Positions 36,473 to 47,660 of a stretch of DNA of 64,000 nt are shown in pieces; positions within the stretch are counted from its first letter, which is position 1; the number at the start of each line of letters is the position of its first letter. The translations under genes were made by a program, and so were the position numbers. Source of the stretch: Circinella minor (Eukaryota; Mucoromycota; Mucoromycetes; Mucorales; Lichtheimiaceae); contig JAEPRB010000082.1 in NCBI GenBank assembly GCA_016758965.1, forward strand, positions 62,001-126,000, given 5' to 3'. The notes below the pieces were generated by a model that was given only the letters and a program-made list of their open reading frames with translations, ran no database searches and was not told where the DNA came from.

Positions 36473-39034
36473 TTAAGCTTTTCCTGCATCTGCTTCTGCA
36501 ATCCAACCACTAATTGCCGTGTACAAATCTTTGTGTACTTGTTTAATAGCATCCGATACGTAATCCGCTACAGTGTAATCCTATTGAGAAAGAGAGAGAG
36601 AGAGAGAGAAACATAAGTATCTTTCTTCTTATTATGACATTTAACATACTTCTATATAACATAAACAACAATCTTTTTTTCTATTATGTATATACGTTAC
36701 CCAACAATGAATTGCTTCAGGCAGTACGGCATATCGTGCATCGTTAGTTCCTCGTTCAGGAGCCGAATCACTTTGTACGCTCAATGTTCTCCAAGGATCA
36801 TATTCACCATCAATAAAGAAAGTTCGATTCAACTTGATGTTCCATCCTTGATATTCTTCATTAATCTTGTTCCACTCTGGTTCCGAAGGTACGTTTTCTT
36901 CACCAAATAATAATGGACATTGTCGCTGATACCACGTAGTATCTAATTTTCGTGATACAATAGTGCTAGGGTTTGATGTTGGTGCAGCTGTTTGCCAATA
37001 AGCATATTCAGTACAAACTTGCCATACCCAAGGTCGAAAATCTGCTGTGAGATCAGTATACATTTCTGCATCGGGATCATGTGAACTTAAACAGTCATTA
37101 ACTGGGTATCCACCACACATCTGCTGAGTAAGACTAGCAATATATCCTGCATAAGCTTCGATATATCCATTTACATCACTCTTTCCATCAAAAATAGTAC
37201 AAAATTCTTCTTTAAATGGATTGGATATGGGATTGCTACCTTGCCACATACCAAGAGGATACATAAGTACTATATTTACCCATCGATGGTTGACACAATA
37301 AAAAGTTAATATTAAGTAATACAAGATGAGAGAGAGAGAGAGAGAAAAGAAACAAGTCAATACTTACAATTTGCGAAATCATCATCATATTCTAAGCCTT
37401 TGACACCGAATGTTTCTTTAACGCTTTGTTTTTGTGCTTCATCTGAACCGAATAGTATATCATCAACATAGGCAATAACTTGTTCAATCGCTTGAATACA
37501 TTCTTTTGGACCATATTTCTGAATAGGATAAAAATATTCAAAAAAGTCATATTTCATTTGTACTGGAGCTGATGATGGAACTGCTGCAAACACAATTTCA
37601 GGGTAACGATAACGCATCCATGCAGCAAGATTTCCACTATATGAACCACCATAAACAATCCATTTGGTTTCAGGTGCTGGAGGTAATTCTATACCTGACA
37701 ACTATTACCATAAAAAAATAATTTAATTTCAATTTTATTTTATTTTATTTTATTTTTATTTCTTTTACCTTCACGTTTTTGATAATGTTTGCCATATCTT
37801 CCAATGCGGTTTGTGTATTTAGGGTGCGTAAATTTTGAGCAGAATAATCCTATGATTTCACACACATACATAAATATCAGTAAGTTATGGCACACGATAA
37901 TTACACAGATTGTAAGCTGTAATTCTGTTTATTAACTATCATACGAATTATAAGCACGTACTGATCCGAGTTGAGATTCACCATAACATCTATGCTCCAT
38001 TATAATAACAGCACCTTGAAGATTTTCTGCTAATAAAGCCATTGAAGAGTTCGTTACAAATCTTGCTGCTGGAGTTGCATCTGCTTCACCAGCGTTAGTT
38101 ACTACAATACATATATAAAGCATTCAAAAGTAAGTTAGCCTTTCATGATTCATATAAGCAAAGATAGCTGTCATTCTGATAAAACAAAAAAAAATTAACA
38201 TACAAATCACAGGACCGCCAGCCTGGTACCAATCGGTATTTGCCCAATAACGATGTTTGAAGGTTCCCGCCGATGTATCTGAATGATCCACTGGTTGATT
38301 AAAATAAAATGGACCATATTTGTCAGCTAAAGGAGAGGTTTCTTTTGAAGCTCCATGTTTTTTATTTTTTTTATATAGTCTATTCATAATTAAAAAAAAA
38401 TAGTAGATTTTTACGCGTGGAAAATATCAAAAAAAGTTAATATTTGAATAGAATTTTAAGATAAGATCGTTTTGAAATAAATAAGAAATACATATAGATT
38501 TGAATATGATACTAGTAATCTTGTTAACACATACTCATCAAGATGCCAACTAACTCCCATAGAAGCGTGAGATACACCTAAACTGGTGAAGAAAAGTAGA
38601 ATACAAAAGAAGGAACGCATTCTTTCTTGGGTGTACAAAGTAACAGGAGAAAGAAAGTACTGTACAAAGAAAGAAGAAAAAACCGAAACAGCAAAAAAAA
38701 ATAGTGCTTTATATTTTAAAAAAAGTCCTGTGCAGGATTTGAATTCCTCTGACAGCCGTCTACAATAGTAACACACCAATAAAGGTGCTAATAAATTATG
38801 TTACATCTGGTACCACTTGAATCAAACACTTAACATCAACCACGAACAAAGTAATTACTTTGATTTCTGTTTATTATATAAAATAAAAATATATTTATTA
38901 GCTTACCACATATGAAATACAAAATGTAAAGAAAAAATATTGGTATCTGGTAATAATAAATTATTTAGCTGCTTTATAATTGATTACCCCTAATACATCC
39001 TGCTCTGAACAAGAAATGTAATTTTTTTTAACAG
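36000..39034 (-). repeat. Inverted segmental repeat containing the S28 peptidase, left arm
   Basis: This stretch matches about 43131-46170 in reverse complement, including introns and about 400 bp upstream of the peptidase start (for example TGATTACCCCTAATACATCC near 38981 and its complement near 43187). The right end stops at about 39034, three or four bases before the foldback element. The left boundary, near 36000, is approximate. Confidence 0.8.
36473..38620 (-). CDS. Secreted serine peptidase, family S28 (Pro-X carboxypeptidase/DPP-II-like), copy 1
   Basis: Seven exons on the minus strand, 38620-38535, 38379-38204, 38101-37962, 37849-37769, 37701-37368, 37269-36701 and 36580-36473, give 497 residues. 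A signal peptide (about residues 1-19, ending VSHA) is followed by KYGPFYFNQPVDH, HRYWAN and the nucleophile motif GGSYSGNLAAW with Ser181. DGEYDPW supplies Asp430 and AIHC His460; spacing matches the S28 triad. Members cleave after proline in short or unfolded peptides and are usually secreted or vacuolar. Several Cys pairs and N-glycosylation sequons (for example NRTFF) fit a secreted enzyme. A GA-dinucleotide run sits in the last two introns. A near-identical inverted copy lies at 43555-45734 with the same exon boundaries. Confidence 0.92.
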
Positions 39035-39037
39035 ACT
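38621..39037. other. Upstream region of peptidase copy 1
   Basis: About 415 bp of noncoding DNA shared in inverted form with the other peptidase copy, so probably the duplicated promoter. The word GAATTCAAATCCTGC on the minus strand near 38735 resembles a tRNA B box but no tRNA folds around it. Confidence 0.5.
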
Positions 39038-40271
39038 TAATGTTATTTAAACATTTTCACATACATATAAAAGAACATAATTTCCGTATTCAAACAGCAA
39101 TGGCAAAGAGTTATGTATTAGTGGCTTCTCTATAAGAATATTTAATAATAATATTGTTGTATCAGGCCACTCCCGTGCATTTTAGTCGATAGTGAACTCA
39201 AGCGAGGGTTTACATTGCTGTTTATAAAAGGGTAAAACTACTATTATTAGTTAAATGAAATATATTTATTACTATTTTTATCTTTAGAACTATTTTCCCT
39301 TTATAAATAACTAGGTCAATATATTCATATTGCTATTATCCGCATATGGAATGCCCATCTTCATTTGACAGCTCTTCAAATTTCTACAAATCTATTCGAA
39401 AAGCATATAATTAAAGCTTTCGATTAATGAGAGGCAGAGGTACAAAGCGTTTTTTGAACACTAACATACTAAGTAATTAATTCCAAGTATATATGTATAT
39501 TATTAGCTATTTATTGATATAAATACTTTTAATATTAAATAATTTGTTTTTATTTAACATCTCCAAGTGAGCACAGAGTCCTTGTTGGACATATTTGCTC
39601 GGAACAGATCAAATTGGGGACAAAATAGAAATAATTTATATGAATAATGAAATAATTAGGAAACATTTCCTATATAAAACATTTATGGTTAGAGACGTGT
39701 TTGATTTAGATACCAGCAGGTGAGACAAGCTACCACAGGAGTAACCGGCAATGCGTAACGTTGCATGAAATAAAGTAAATAAAGACTTGTATTAAAGCTC
39801 TCACAGAGCCAAACGTGGGAGCTTTGAGAACCAAACGCTGATATGTTCTAGTAACTAGAACCATGGGGGCCCCGCCCCATGAATACTTTTACAGTGTTTA
39901 GCTTTTACGTAAAAATATAATTTTTGGGTTTACCAATGGAATTTATTTTTTTAATATTGATAAAATTTTATGGCAGTTGGTAAAAATTTTGAGTGTTCGA
40001 TTTTTCAGTACTTAATAATCATACTGACCAATAAAATATTGTACTGATTATTAATGAGTATCTTTGCACTGCCGATACTAGATTTAGTCTCTCTTTTGAA
40101 TAAACACATCTTGCCAAATACTTGATCAAGCATTTTTAAAACGGTACAGAAAATATTTCTTTTGGTTATGAAAAGTGTGTTTTCTAAGGTATAAGTTCCA
40201 GAATATACTGTGTTGGTACAGTATAATATATAACAACTTTAAAGTGGTTGGTGGTAAATGATAAAAAATTC

Positions 40272-40291
40272 AGAGACTAGATCTAGTCTCT
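40272..40291. repeat. 20-bp perfect palindrome in the centre of the foldback element
   Basis: AGAGACTAGATCTAGTCTCT is its own reverse complement. The inner 18 bases recur exactly at 40631-40648, and a degenerate version lies at 40074-40091. A dyad of this sort could bind a dimeric protein such as a transposase. That is inference. Confidence 0.85.
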
Positions 40292-40630
40292 ACTGTGGAA
40301 CCAATTATTTTTCGAACAACAACAAAGAAAGGCGACCACACTTGAACAATAAAAGGGTAGTAACATAATAAAATTGTACTGCTTATTTTTTTAGTGTTGT
40401 TGTTTTTACTAATATCATTGCTTACTTGTAAGTCCCAGCCGGAATCTTAAAAGCAAAGGTATAAAAAGTCGTGAGAGCAGATATAGTAATGGTAAATGGA
40501 AATTTAATCTGAATATAGTAAATTAATACTGTTTTTCGTTTTGCACAGCAATTGTTATGAAATAAACCTAACTTCTTTTTTTTTGACGGCAATTACGTTC
40601 TTTATTAGATCAAAATTAAAGATCAAGATA

Positions 40631-40648
40631 GAGACTAGATCTAGTCTC
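40631..40648. repeat. 18-bp perfect palindrome, second copy
   Basis: GAGACTAGATCTAGTCTC, identical to 40273-40290, lies about 40 bp inside the inner edge of the right arm of the foldback element. Confidence 0.85.
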
Positions 40649-41558
40649 GATAATTTACAGATTAATAAATGACATCAATATAAAAGTAATAAATTCCATT
40701 GGTAAACCCAAAAATTATATTTTTACGTAAAAGCTAAACACTGTAAAAGTATTCATGGGGCGGGGCCCCCATGGTTCTAGTTACTAGAACATATCAGCGT
40801 TTGGTTCTCAAAGCTCACACGTTTGGCTCTGTAAGAACTTTAATACAAGTCTTTATTTACTTTATTTCATGCAACGTTACGCATTGCCGGTTACTCCTGT
40901 GGTAGCTTGTCTCACCTGCTGGTATCTAAATCAAACACGTCTCTAACCATAAATGTTTTATCCATGCCTATAATAAGATCTATATAGAAAATGTTTCCTA
41001 ATTATTTCATTATTCATATAAATTATTTCTACTTTGTCCCCAATTTGATCTGTTCCGAGCAAATATGTCCAACAAGGACTCTGTGCTAATAATATACATA
41101 TATACTTGGAATTAATTACTTAGTATGTTAGTGTTCAAAAAATGCTTCGTACCTCTGCCTCTCATTAATCGAAAGCTTTAATTATATGCTTTTCGAATAG
41201 GTTTGTAGAAATTTGAAGAGCTGTCAAATGAAGATGGGCATTCCATATGCGGATAATAGCAATATGAATATATTGACCTAGTTATTTATAAAAGGAAAAT
41301 AGTTCTAAAGATAAAAATAGTAATAAATATATTTCATTTAACTAATAATAGTAGTTTTACCCTTTAAACAGCAATGTAAACCCTCGCTTGAGTTCACTAT
41401 CGACTAAAATGCACGGGAGTGGCCTGATACAACAATATTATTATTAAATATTCTTATAGAGAAGCCACTAATACATAACTCTTTGCCATTGCTGTTTGAA
41501 TACGGAAATTATGTTCTTTTATACGTATGTGAAAATGTTTAAATAACATTATGATGTT

Positions 41559-42180
41559 TCAATTTTTGAGAACTTTAAAACCCACTTTAGAAAAATATTT
41601 AATTAAGTAATTATATATGTCAATTCTTCTATGCAATGTACACTCTCTCAATGAAAACTTGAGTACCTTCTGGTCAGCTTCGTATCTAGACATATCCTTG
41701 CTATACACTTCTATGTAATACCACACAGGTTTATAATACTGACGGATCCCTGTTGGAGTACCCTTAGTAAGTAATACTTTAGTAAAACATATATATAAAT
41801 TCTTCTCCAAATACTTGTATGTACGTATATTCATAATTTATTGTTGTTTCCCTTTTTATGGATTTCCAGTATCGGCCAATCTGATTGCATTCACGGTGGA
41901 ATTTGGGATACATTGTTATCAAATAACGTTTATCTTCAATTACTTCTTATAATGCACTCTTTTTATTCTCTGAAACCACGCTGGGAACCTAGTAGTAGAT
42001 GTTGCACACAATGAAGATATAACCTTTACTTAAATTCATCTTACAATTCGCTATCTCTTTTTATGGGTTGTTTAGTGCATTTTCGAACCACAACTCGTGC
42101 TCTTCTAATATACATCGAATACCTAAAACCGTTTCATTTTTGATTTTTTCAAAGTGACATAAATCTTCTGTACATGTCCT
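41559..42180 (-). pseudogene. Broken DDE-type transposase fragment
   Basis: On the minus strand three open stretches in shifting frames read like one transposase C-terminus. First, 42180-42061 has ILEEHELWFENALNN. Second, 41946-41779 has EDKRYLITMYPKFHRECNQI and GRYWKSIKRET, which resembles the '..PKFHCELN.IE..WG..K' segment around the last catalytic acid of a DDE family common in fungi. Third, 41834-41559 has YIEVYSKDMSRYEADQKV and LHRRI, like the 'YRKGL...SHRRI' end. Here the expected E after N/I and the W-G are changed, with stops and frameshifts between, so it is inactive. It abuts the foldback element. Confidence 0.55.
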
Positions 42181-42829
42181 TTATTATTATTATTCTTATA
42201 CACAGGTAGTCTGTATCGTATATCTTTTTTTCAATAACTCTGCTCGACTCCCACCAGCATTAGCTGTTTCAAAATCTTTTCTTATTTACGTAATTGGGGA
42301 TAAAAGCTACAAACTTTGAACACCTAAAAAAAACTTATCAAAATTAAGAAAGTAAGCTAATATTTTTGGTCTTTCGACGTCAAAAAACACGACTCTTTCA
42401 TGGTGAACCTCTATAGTAAAGCATATATTCCATCCATTCATGAATAATCGGGTAAACATAATTTCGTCAAGGATAAAAGATTAATCAATTAGACACTATT
42501 ATTTATTTTGATTCGTTCTTATTATTAGTCCGGATAAGAAGGAACATCAAAGATTGAATGAGATTAGTAACAACTATTATAAACGGTTCCAGAGAATGAT
42601 CTAGAATTTATATTTATAATAGAAAAAAATTAATATGTCCTCTTATCCATTCGTATATAACATAGTTTAGCCATGATCAGATAAAATAGATAGTTACATA
42701 GTTTAGAAAAGATATAAAAGAGTAGTTATTTTATTTCAGGAATAGACAGATGATTCTCGGCTATCTTTACTTTAGTCCTATCTTTCTAATTTACTACTCG
42801 CATTTATCTCATCTTGAAAACTTTGATTA
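42181..42829. other. Unassigned AT-rich spacer
   Basis: About 650 bp between the transposase relic and the MITE. No gene seen. It could be further decayed transposon sequence, but no motif supports this. Confidence 0.45.
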
Positions 42830-43118
42830 CAGTCAACCCCCGGTTTTTGCACACCTAAAATTTCCTGATTTTTTTTTAGCTGCAGAACCGAAGACTCGTA
42901 AAAAACGAGAGTTAATATAAATATTATACTTTGACAATTTAGTATTTTCCTATTTGGGTAATAAATTATTATATAGTTTACTCCTGATAAGGGCAACTTC
43001 TCCCAAAAACTTCGATGCAAGTTGCGATCCCATTAAGCATTTTTAACATTTCTAAAAACAAAGGGTACATAGTTGAGAGATTTTCAAAAGTGGGAGGTTC
43101 AAAAGCGGGGGTTGACAG
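42830..43118. mobile_element. 289-bp MITE with terminal inverted repeats and TA target duplication
   Basis: The left end reads CAGTCAACCCCCGGTTTTTG and the right end, in complement, CTGTCAACCCCCGCTTTTGA. Both are bounded by TA (42828-42829 and 43119-43120). The inverted similarity continues inward through an ACC-rich word. Size, CAGT-like start and TA flanks fit a non-autonomous pogo/Tc1-mariner element. The 61-aa and 80-aa ORFs across it are incidental. Confidence 0.75.
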
Positions 43119-43130
43119 TATGCACCATAT

Positions 43131-46100
43131 CCTGTTGAAAAAATTACATTTCTTGTTCGGATACGTAGAAGCAGGGTATATTAGGGGTAATCAATTTTAA
43201 AACAGCTAAATAACTTATTATTACCATATGTTTACGTTGTAATACCTACACGAGTGTTTTTTCTTCGCATTTTGTATTCTATATGTAGTAGATCTGATAA
43301 ATATATTTTTATATTTACATATAATAAACGGAAATCAAAATGATTACTTTGTTCTTGGTTGATGTTAAGAGTTTGATCCCAATAATACTAGATGCGAAAG
43401 AGTTTAACACTTTTTATCCGTGTGTTACTATTGTAGACATCTGCCAATGGAATTTAAATCCGACACTGGAAAGTTGTATTTTTTTTTTCTATTTCGGTTT
43501 TTTCTTCTCTCTTTGTACTTTCTTTCTCCTGTTACTTTGTACACCCAAGAAATAATGCGTTCCTTCTTTTGTATCCTACTTTTCTTGACCAGTTTACGTA
43601 TATCTCACGCTTTTTTAGGATCGAAATGGCATCTTGATGAGTACGTGTTAACGAAAATACTAGTATTTTTTTCAAATCTATGTGTATTTCTTACTAATTT
43701 TAAAAACAATCTTATCTTGAAATTCTATTTAAATACTAACTCTTTTTAATATTCCACGCATAAAATCCACCTTTGTTTCTTAAATCATGAATAGATTATA
43801 TAAAAAAAATAAAATCAATGCAGCTTCAGAAGAAACATCTCTTGTAGATAAAAAATATGGACCATTTTTCTTTGATCAACCAGTGAATCATTCAGATATA
43901 TCGGCAGGAACCTTTAAACATCGCTATTGGGCAAATACGGATTGGTACCATATTGGTGGACCAGTCATTCGTACGTTAATTCTATATTTGTTCCACGAGA
44001 ATGACGCCAGTCTTTCCTTTTATGATTTATAAACGGCTAACTTAATTTTGAATACTTTATATATGTATTGTAGTAACTAATGTTGGTGAAGCGAATGCAA
44101 CTCCTCGAGCAAGATATGTAACAAATTCTTCAATGGCTTTACTAGCAGAAAAGCTTCAAGGTGTTGTTATTGTAATGGAGCATAGATGTTATGGTGAATC
44201 TCAACTCGGAACAGTAGGTCATTGTAATTGGATACTAATTAATAAACTGGATTACAACTTTATATGATAACATGTGTAATTATCATATGACATAACCTAC
44301 TGATATTTATGTATGTGTGTGAAATCATAGGATTATTCCGCACAGTATTTACGTACCCTCAATACAGAAAACGCATTGGAAGATATGGCAAATATTATCA
44401 AAAACGTGAAGGTAAAAAAAAAAAAAAAGATATGAACAAATCAGTAAATAAGTAAAAAAAAAACTAAATTAAATTTGTCTTTTTATGGTAATAGTTGCCA
44501 GGTTTAAAATTACCTCCAGCACCTGAAACCAAATGGATTGTTTATGGTGGTTCATATAGTGGAAATCTTGCTGCATGGATGCGTTACCGTTACCCTGATA
44601 TTGTGTTTGCAGCAGTCCCATCATCATCCCCAGTGGAAATGAAATATAACTATTATGAATATTTTTATCCTATTTGGAAATATGGTCCAAAACATTGCAT
44701 TCAAGCCACTGAACAAGTTATTGCCTATGTTGATGATATACTATTCGGTTCAGATGAAGCACAAAAACAAAGCGTTAAAGAAACATTCGGTGTCAAAGGC
44801 TTAGAATATGATGATGATTTCGCAAATTGTAAGTATTTACTTGTTTCTTTTCTCTCTCTCTCTCTCTCTCATCTTGTATTACTCCATATTAACTTCTTAT
44901 TGTGTTAACCATAAATGGGTATATATAGTACTTAGTTACCCTCTTGGTCTGTGGCAAGGTATGAAGCCCACATCCAATCCATTTGAAACCGAATTCTGTG
45001 CTATCTTTGATGGAAAGAATGATTTGAATGGATATATTGAAGCTTACGCACGATATATCTGTAATGTCACTGAGATGATGTGTAATGGATACTCCTCAGT
45101 CAATGAATGTTTGAATTCACATGATCCCAATGCAACAATGTATACTGATCTCAAATTATCTTCTCGACCTTGGGTATGGCAAGTTTGTACTGAATATGCT
45201 TATTGGCAAACGGGCTCACCAACGTCGATTCCTGTCACCATTGTATCACGAAAATTAGATACTAAGTGGTATCAGCGACAATGTCCATTATTATTTGGTG
45301 TAGAGAACATACCTTCGGAACCTCAGTGGCGTTATATTAATCAAGAATATCAAGGATGGAATATCAAGTTAAATCGAACTTTTTTTATTGATGGTGAATA
45401 TGATCCTTGGAGAACATTGAGCGTACAAAGCGATTCGGCTCCTGTACGAGAAACTAACGAGGATACACGATATGTCATATTGCCTAGATCGGTTCATTGT
45501 TGGGTAACATATATACATAATAGAAAAAAGATTATTGTTTATGTTATATATAAGTACGTTGAATGTCATAATAAGAAGAAAGATACTCATGTTTTTCTAT
45601 CTCTCTCTTATTAGGATTACACTGTATCGGATTACGTGTCAGACGACATTAAGCAAGTACACAAAGCTTTGTACACGGCAATTAATGGTTGGATTACAGA
45701 AGCAGATGCAGAAAGCCATAATAATAATAACTAACATTTATATCAAGAATTATATAGCTTCAACTATACGTCAAAGTAGCACTATTGTGCTTCTTTATAG
45801 TAGTTTTATATTATATTATTGAAAACAATAAAAAAAATGGATTGTATTACACGTATACAAATAGTATCTCTTTTTCTCTCTCTCTTCTTGCCAGACATAA
45901 TAATGACAACGTTTCAAGATATAATTTTGTATGAATTACTTTTTCTATTTATAAAAAAATTATTTGGTTATGATGCAAAAGTTTATTATTTTATGTTGCC
46001 CAAAAAAAAAAATATTATACAAAGCGTATAATACCAATAACTGGGTGCTCTATGAAATGTGGTTGAAAAGCTATCAGTATATAAAATAAAAGCACATAAT

Positions 46101-46170
46101 TTATAGTAGCTTTAAAAAATTTGTAGTTCTACCTGTGCGATTTGTTTCTCTTTGGTTTACAAAAGTATCA
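43131..46170 (+). repeat. Inverted segmental repeat containing the S28 peptidase, right arm
   Basis: Reverse complement of about 36000-39034. Homology starts at about 43131, only some 12 bp after the MITE, and runs through the upstream region, all seven exons, the introns (including the CT/GA dinucleotide run near 44850) and the 3' flank to about 46170. Confidence 0.8.
43555..45734 (+). CDS. Secreted serine peptidase, family S28, copy 2
   Basis: Seven exons, 43555-43640, 43795-43970, 44074-44213, 44331-44411, 44495-44828, 44929-45503 and 45615-45734, give 503 residues. The first five exons equal those of copy 1 in length exactly; exon 6 is 6 nt longer and the last exon 12 nt longer. The signal peptide (1-19, ends ISHA), GGSYSGNLAAW (Ser181), DGEYDPW (Asp431) and SVHC (His462) are all intact, so the enzyme should be active. 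Substitutions versus copy 1 are scattered, including MCNGYSSVNEC for the MCGGYPVNDC segment and a NNNN C-terminal end. Both copies lack frame breaks, arguing that both are used. Substrate expected: proline-containing peptides outside the cell. Confidence 0.92.
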
Positions 46171-46622
46171 AGTTACCAGAAAAAAAATCGCGCAGATAAT
46201 GAGGTATGCTAATGAGATTATTTCTCACTTTACGCTCAGACAAAAAAAAATCACTATTTTAATTAAATAATCCAAAAGTATTATCTTTTTTGTGGATATA
46301 ATAGACCACACTGGTAGTAATGAGTAGTAAAAACTTAAACACGTACTTCTATATTATTTATTTTGGTAGGTTGGTTTCAAGAGTGTAAATTTAATAAAAG
46401 TGAATATCATACAGAAGTGATTAAATATAGAAAAAAAAATTGTATAGTTTCTTGGCGAACTCTGTTTAGTAGGAGAAATCGTACTGTTAATGTCACAAAC
46501 GGATTGGCTATGGCTGTTGGCGTTGTGGTACTGTAATTGAAAACCCACGGGGGGAAATCTCACAGATAGAACTACCTATTAATAATAGCGAGTAGAACAT
46601 AAAAGAACGGGAGAAGGGAATC

Positions 46623-46662
<40 letters not shown>

Positions 46663-46697
46663 CGGGCCGTATGATTGTATTATTAATGAGCATTTCG
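45735..46697. other. Intergenic between peptidase copy 2 and 7TM copy 2
   Basis: About 960 bp. The first part is the inverted arm's 3' flank; about 46190-46560 repeats 35670-36080 in direct orientation. An (AT)18 run lies at 46625-46660. No gene seen. The junction near 46170-46190 is where inverted homology changes to direct homology. Confidence 0.6.
46625..46660. repeat. (TA)18 microsatellite
   Basis: Thirty-six bases of alternating T and A downstream of 7TM copy 2, absent at this length from the matching position of copy 1 (33100-33110), where only a short run is present. Confidence 0.85.
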
Positions 46698-47660
46698 TTA
46701 TTTTTTGTGGTTGGTTGTGTTTTGTAGACTATCAAGATCAATACATTCTTGTTGTGGTAGAGTTTCATAAAGATGATTTGCATTCCATGTTCGATCTGGT
46801 AGATCATTGTCCTCAGGGAATAAATTTGATTCATTCGTTTCGTTTAGGAAGTTGGATTCTCGTATACGTTGAAGCCATATTTGAGGGAACATAAACACAA
46901 TGATACACAACGCGATTGCTCCACAAATTCGAACCATAATGGTATAAACAATATACAAGATCTGATTTTCCTCACTGTTTATATATGGTACACACCTGAC
47001 CACGAAGAAAAGAAGAGAACCAAGAATAGCCATAACAGATAAAATAAGTACTATTTTAAACGAACCTTCGAATGAACGTATATCTTGATAATGATTTTTT
47101 CTATGCATCATAGTAAAAAACGTGATACAATATATAAATGCTGGTAAAACCGTAGTAAGAGCTTGAAAAGCAATAATTGGTTCATCGTCAAATGTATTGT
47201 CAGGAACAGAAGTGCCCACTAGCAATGCAAAGGGTATGTTAAGAACAATTACGAATCCTGTCCACAGATAAATGAGAATAATGGTCTTGGGTACATCACT
47301 TATTTGTTTGATAGGACCATGAAATTGTGATCCTGAATGAGCTGCTACATGTATAATACTGAATAGGAGACACCATAATAAAGACGGGAAAACGTTTTGG
47401 GAAAACATTGTAAGTGTAACCAGTACGGGTGACCATCCCACGAGAGTGAGAATAAGAGAGAATAGTTGATTTAAAACTAGGCACACGGCACTGATAAGAC
47501 TAAGCCAGGACACCATTTTGTATCGTCGTCCAATTTGAGCGCGTAACATTATTGCTCCACCAATGGCTATGACAGCTAAAAGAGCCGTTGGGACATTAAT
47601 TCCCAAATATACCATGAAAGCATGAGACATGGGGTAAAGTATGTTATTATCCATTCTCAT
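46698..47660 (-). CDS. Seven-transmembrane (GPCR-like) protein of unknown function, copy 2
   Basis: A single exon of 320 residues, colinear with copy 1 at 33140-34114. Shared words include GLNVPTA/GINVPTA, FPSLLWCLLFSII, NHYQDIRSF and TIMVRICGAIALCIIVFM. Seven hydrophobic segments fall in the same places, with a polar tail ending TTNHKK. The frame is intact. It lies next to peptidase copy 2, as copy 1 lies next to peptidase copy 1, although relative orientation differs. No family name can be given. A nutrient or peptide sensor is one possibility, unsupported by motif. Confidence 0.8.
   Translation of the reverse strand: MRMDNNILYPMSHAFMVYLGINVPTALLAVIAIGGAIMLRAQIGRRYKMVSWLSLISAVCLVLNQLFSLILTLVGWSPVLVTLTMFSQNVFPSLLWCLLFSIIHVAAHSGSQFHGPIKQISDVPKTIILIYLWTGFVIVLNIPFALLVGTSVPDNTFDDEPIIAFQALTTVLPAFIYCITFFTMMHRKNHYQDIRSFEGSFKIVLILSVMAILGSLLFFVVRCVPYINSEENQILYIVYTIMVRICGAIALCIIVFMFPQIWLQRIRESNFLNETNESNLFPEDNDLPDRTWNANHLYETLPQQECIDLDSLQNTTNHKK

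Larger units (their letters stand above)
39038..41551. mobile_element. 2.5-kb foldback element with ~0.9-kb inverted arms
   Basis: The left arm (39038-39947) and right arm (40688-41551) are reverse complements over nearly their whole length and start TAATGTTATTTAAACATTTT at both outer ends. A 740-bp centre lies between them. Indels distinguish the arms: about 65 bp extra in the left arm near 39506-39575 and about 30 bp extra in the right near 40963. A GC-rich word, ATGGGGGCCCCGCCCCAT, sits at 39863 and is mirrored at 40755. No ORF of note is present. The layout fits a non-autonomous DNA transposon of the foldback or long-TIR kind, possibly TA-flanked. Class assignment is uncertain; the palindrome itself is plain. 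Confidence 0.8.

Noticed and set aside
38700..38790. tRNA-like B box (AATTCAAATCC) followed by a T run on the minus strand
   Set aside because: No matching acceptor, D or anticodon stems can be folded around it, and the inverted copy at 43430-43480 has lost the motif.
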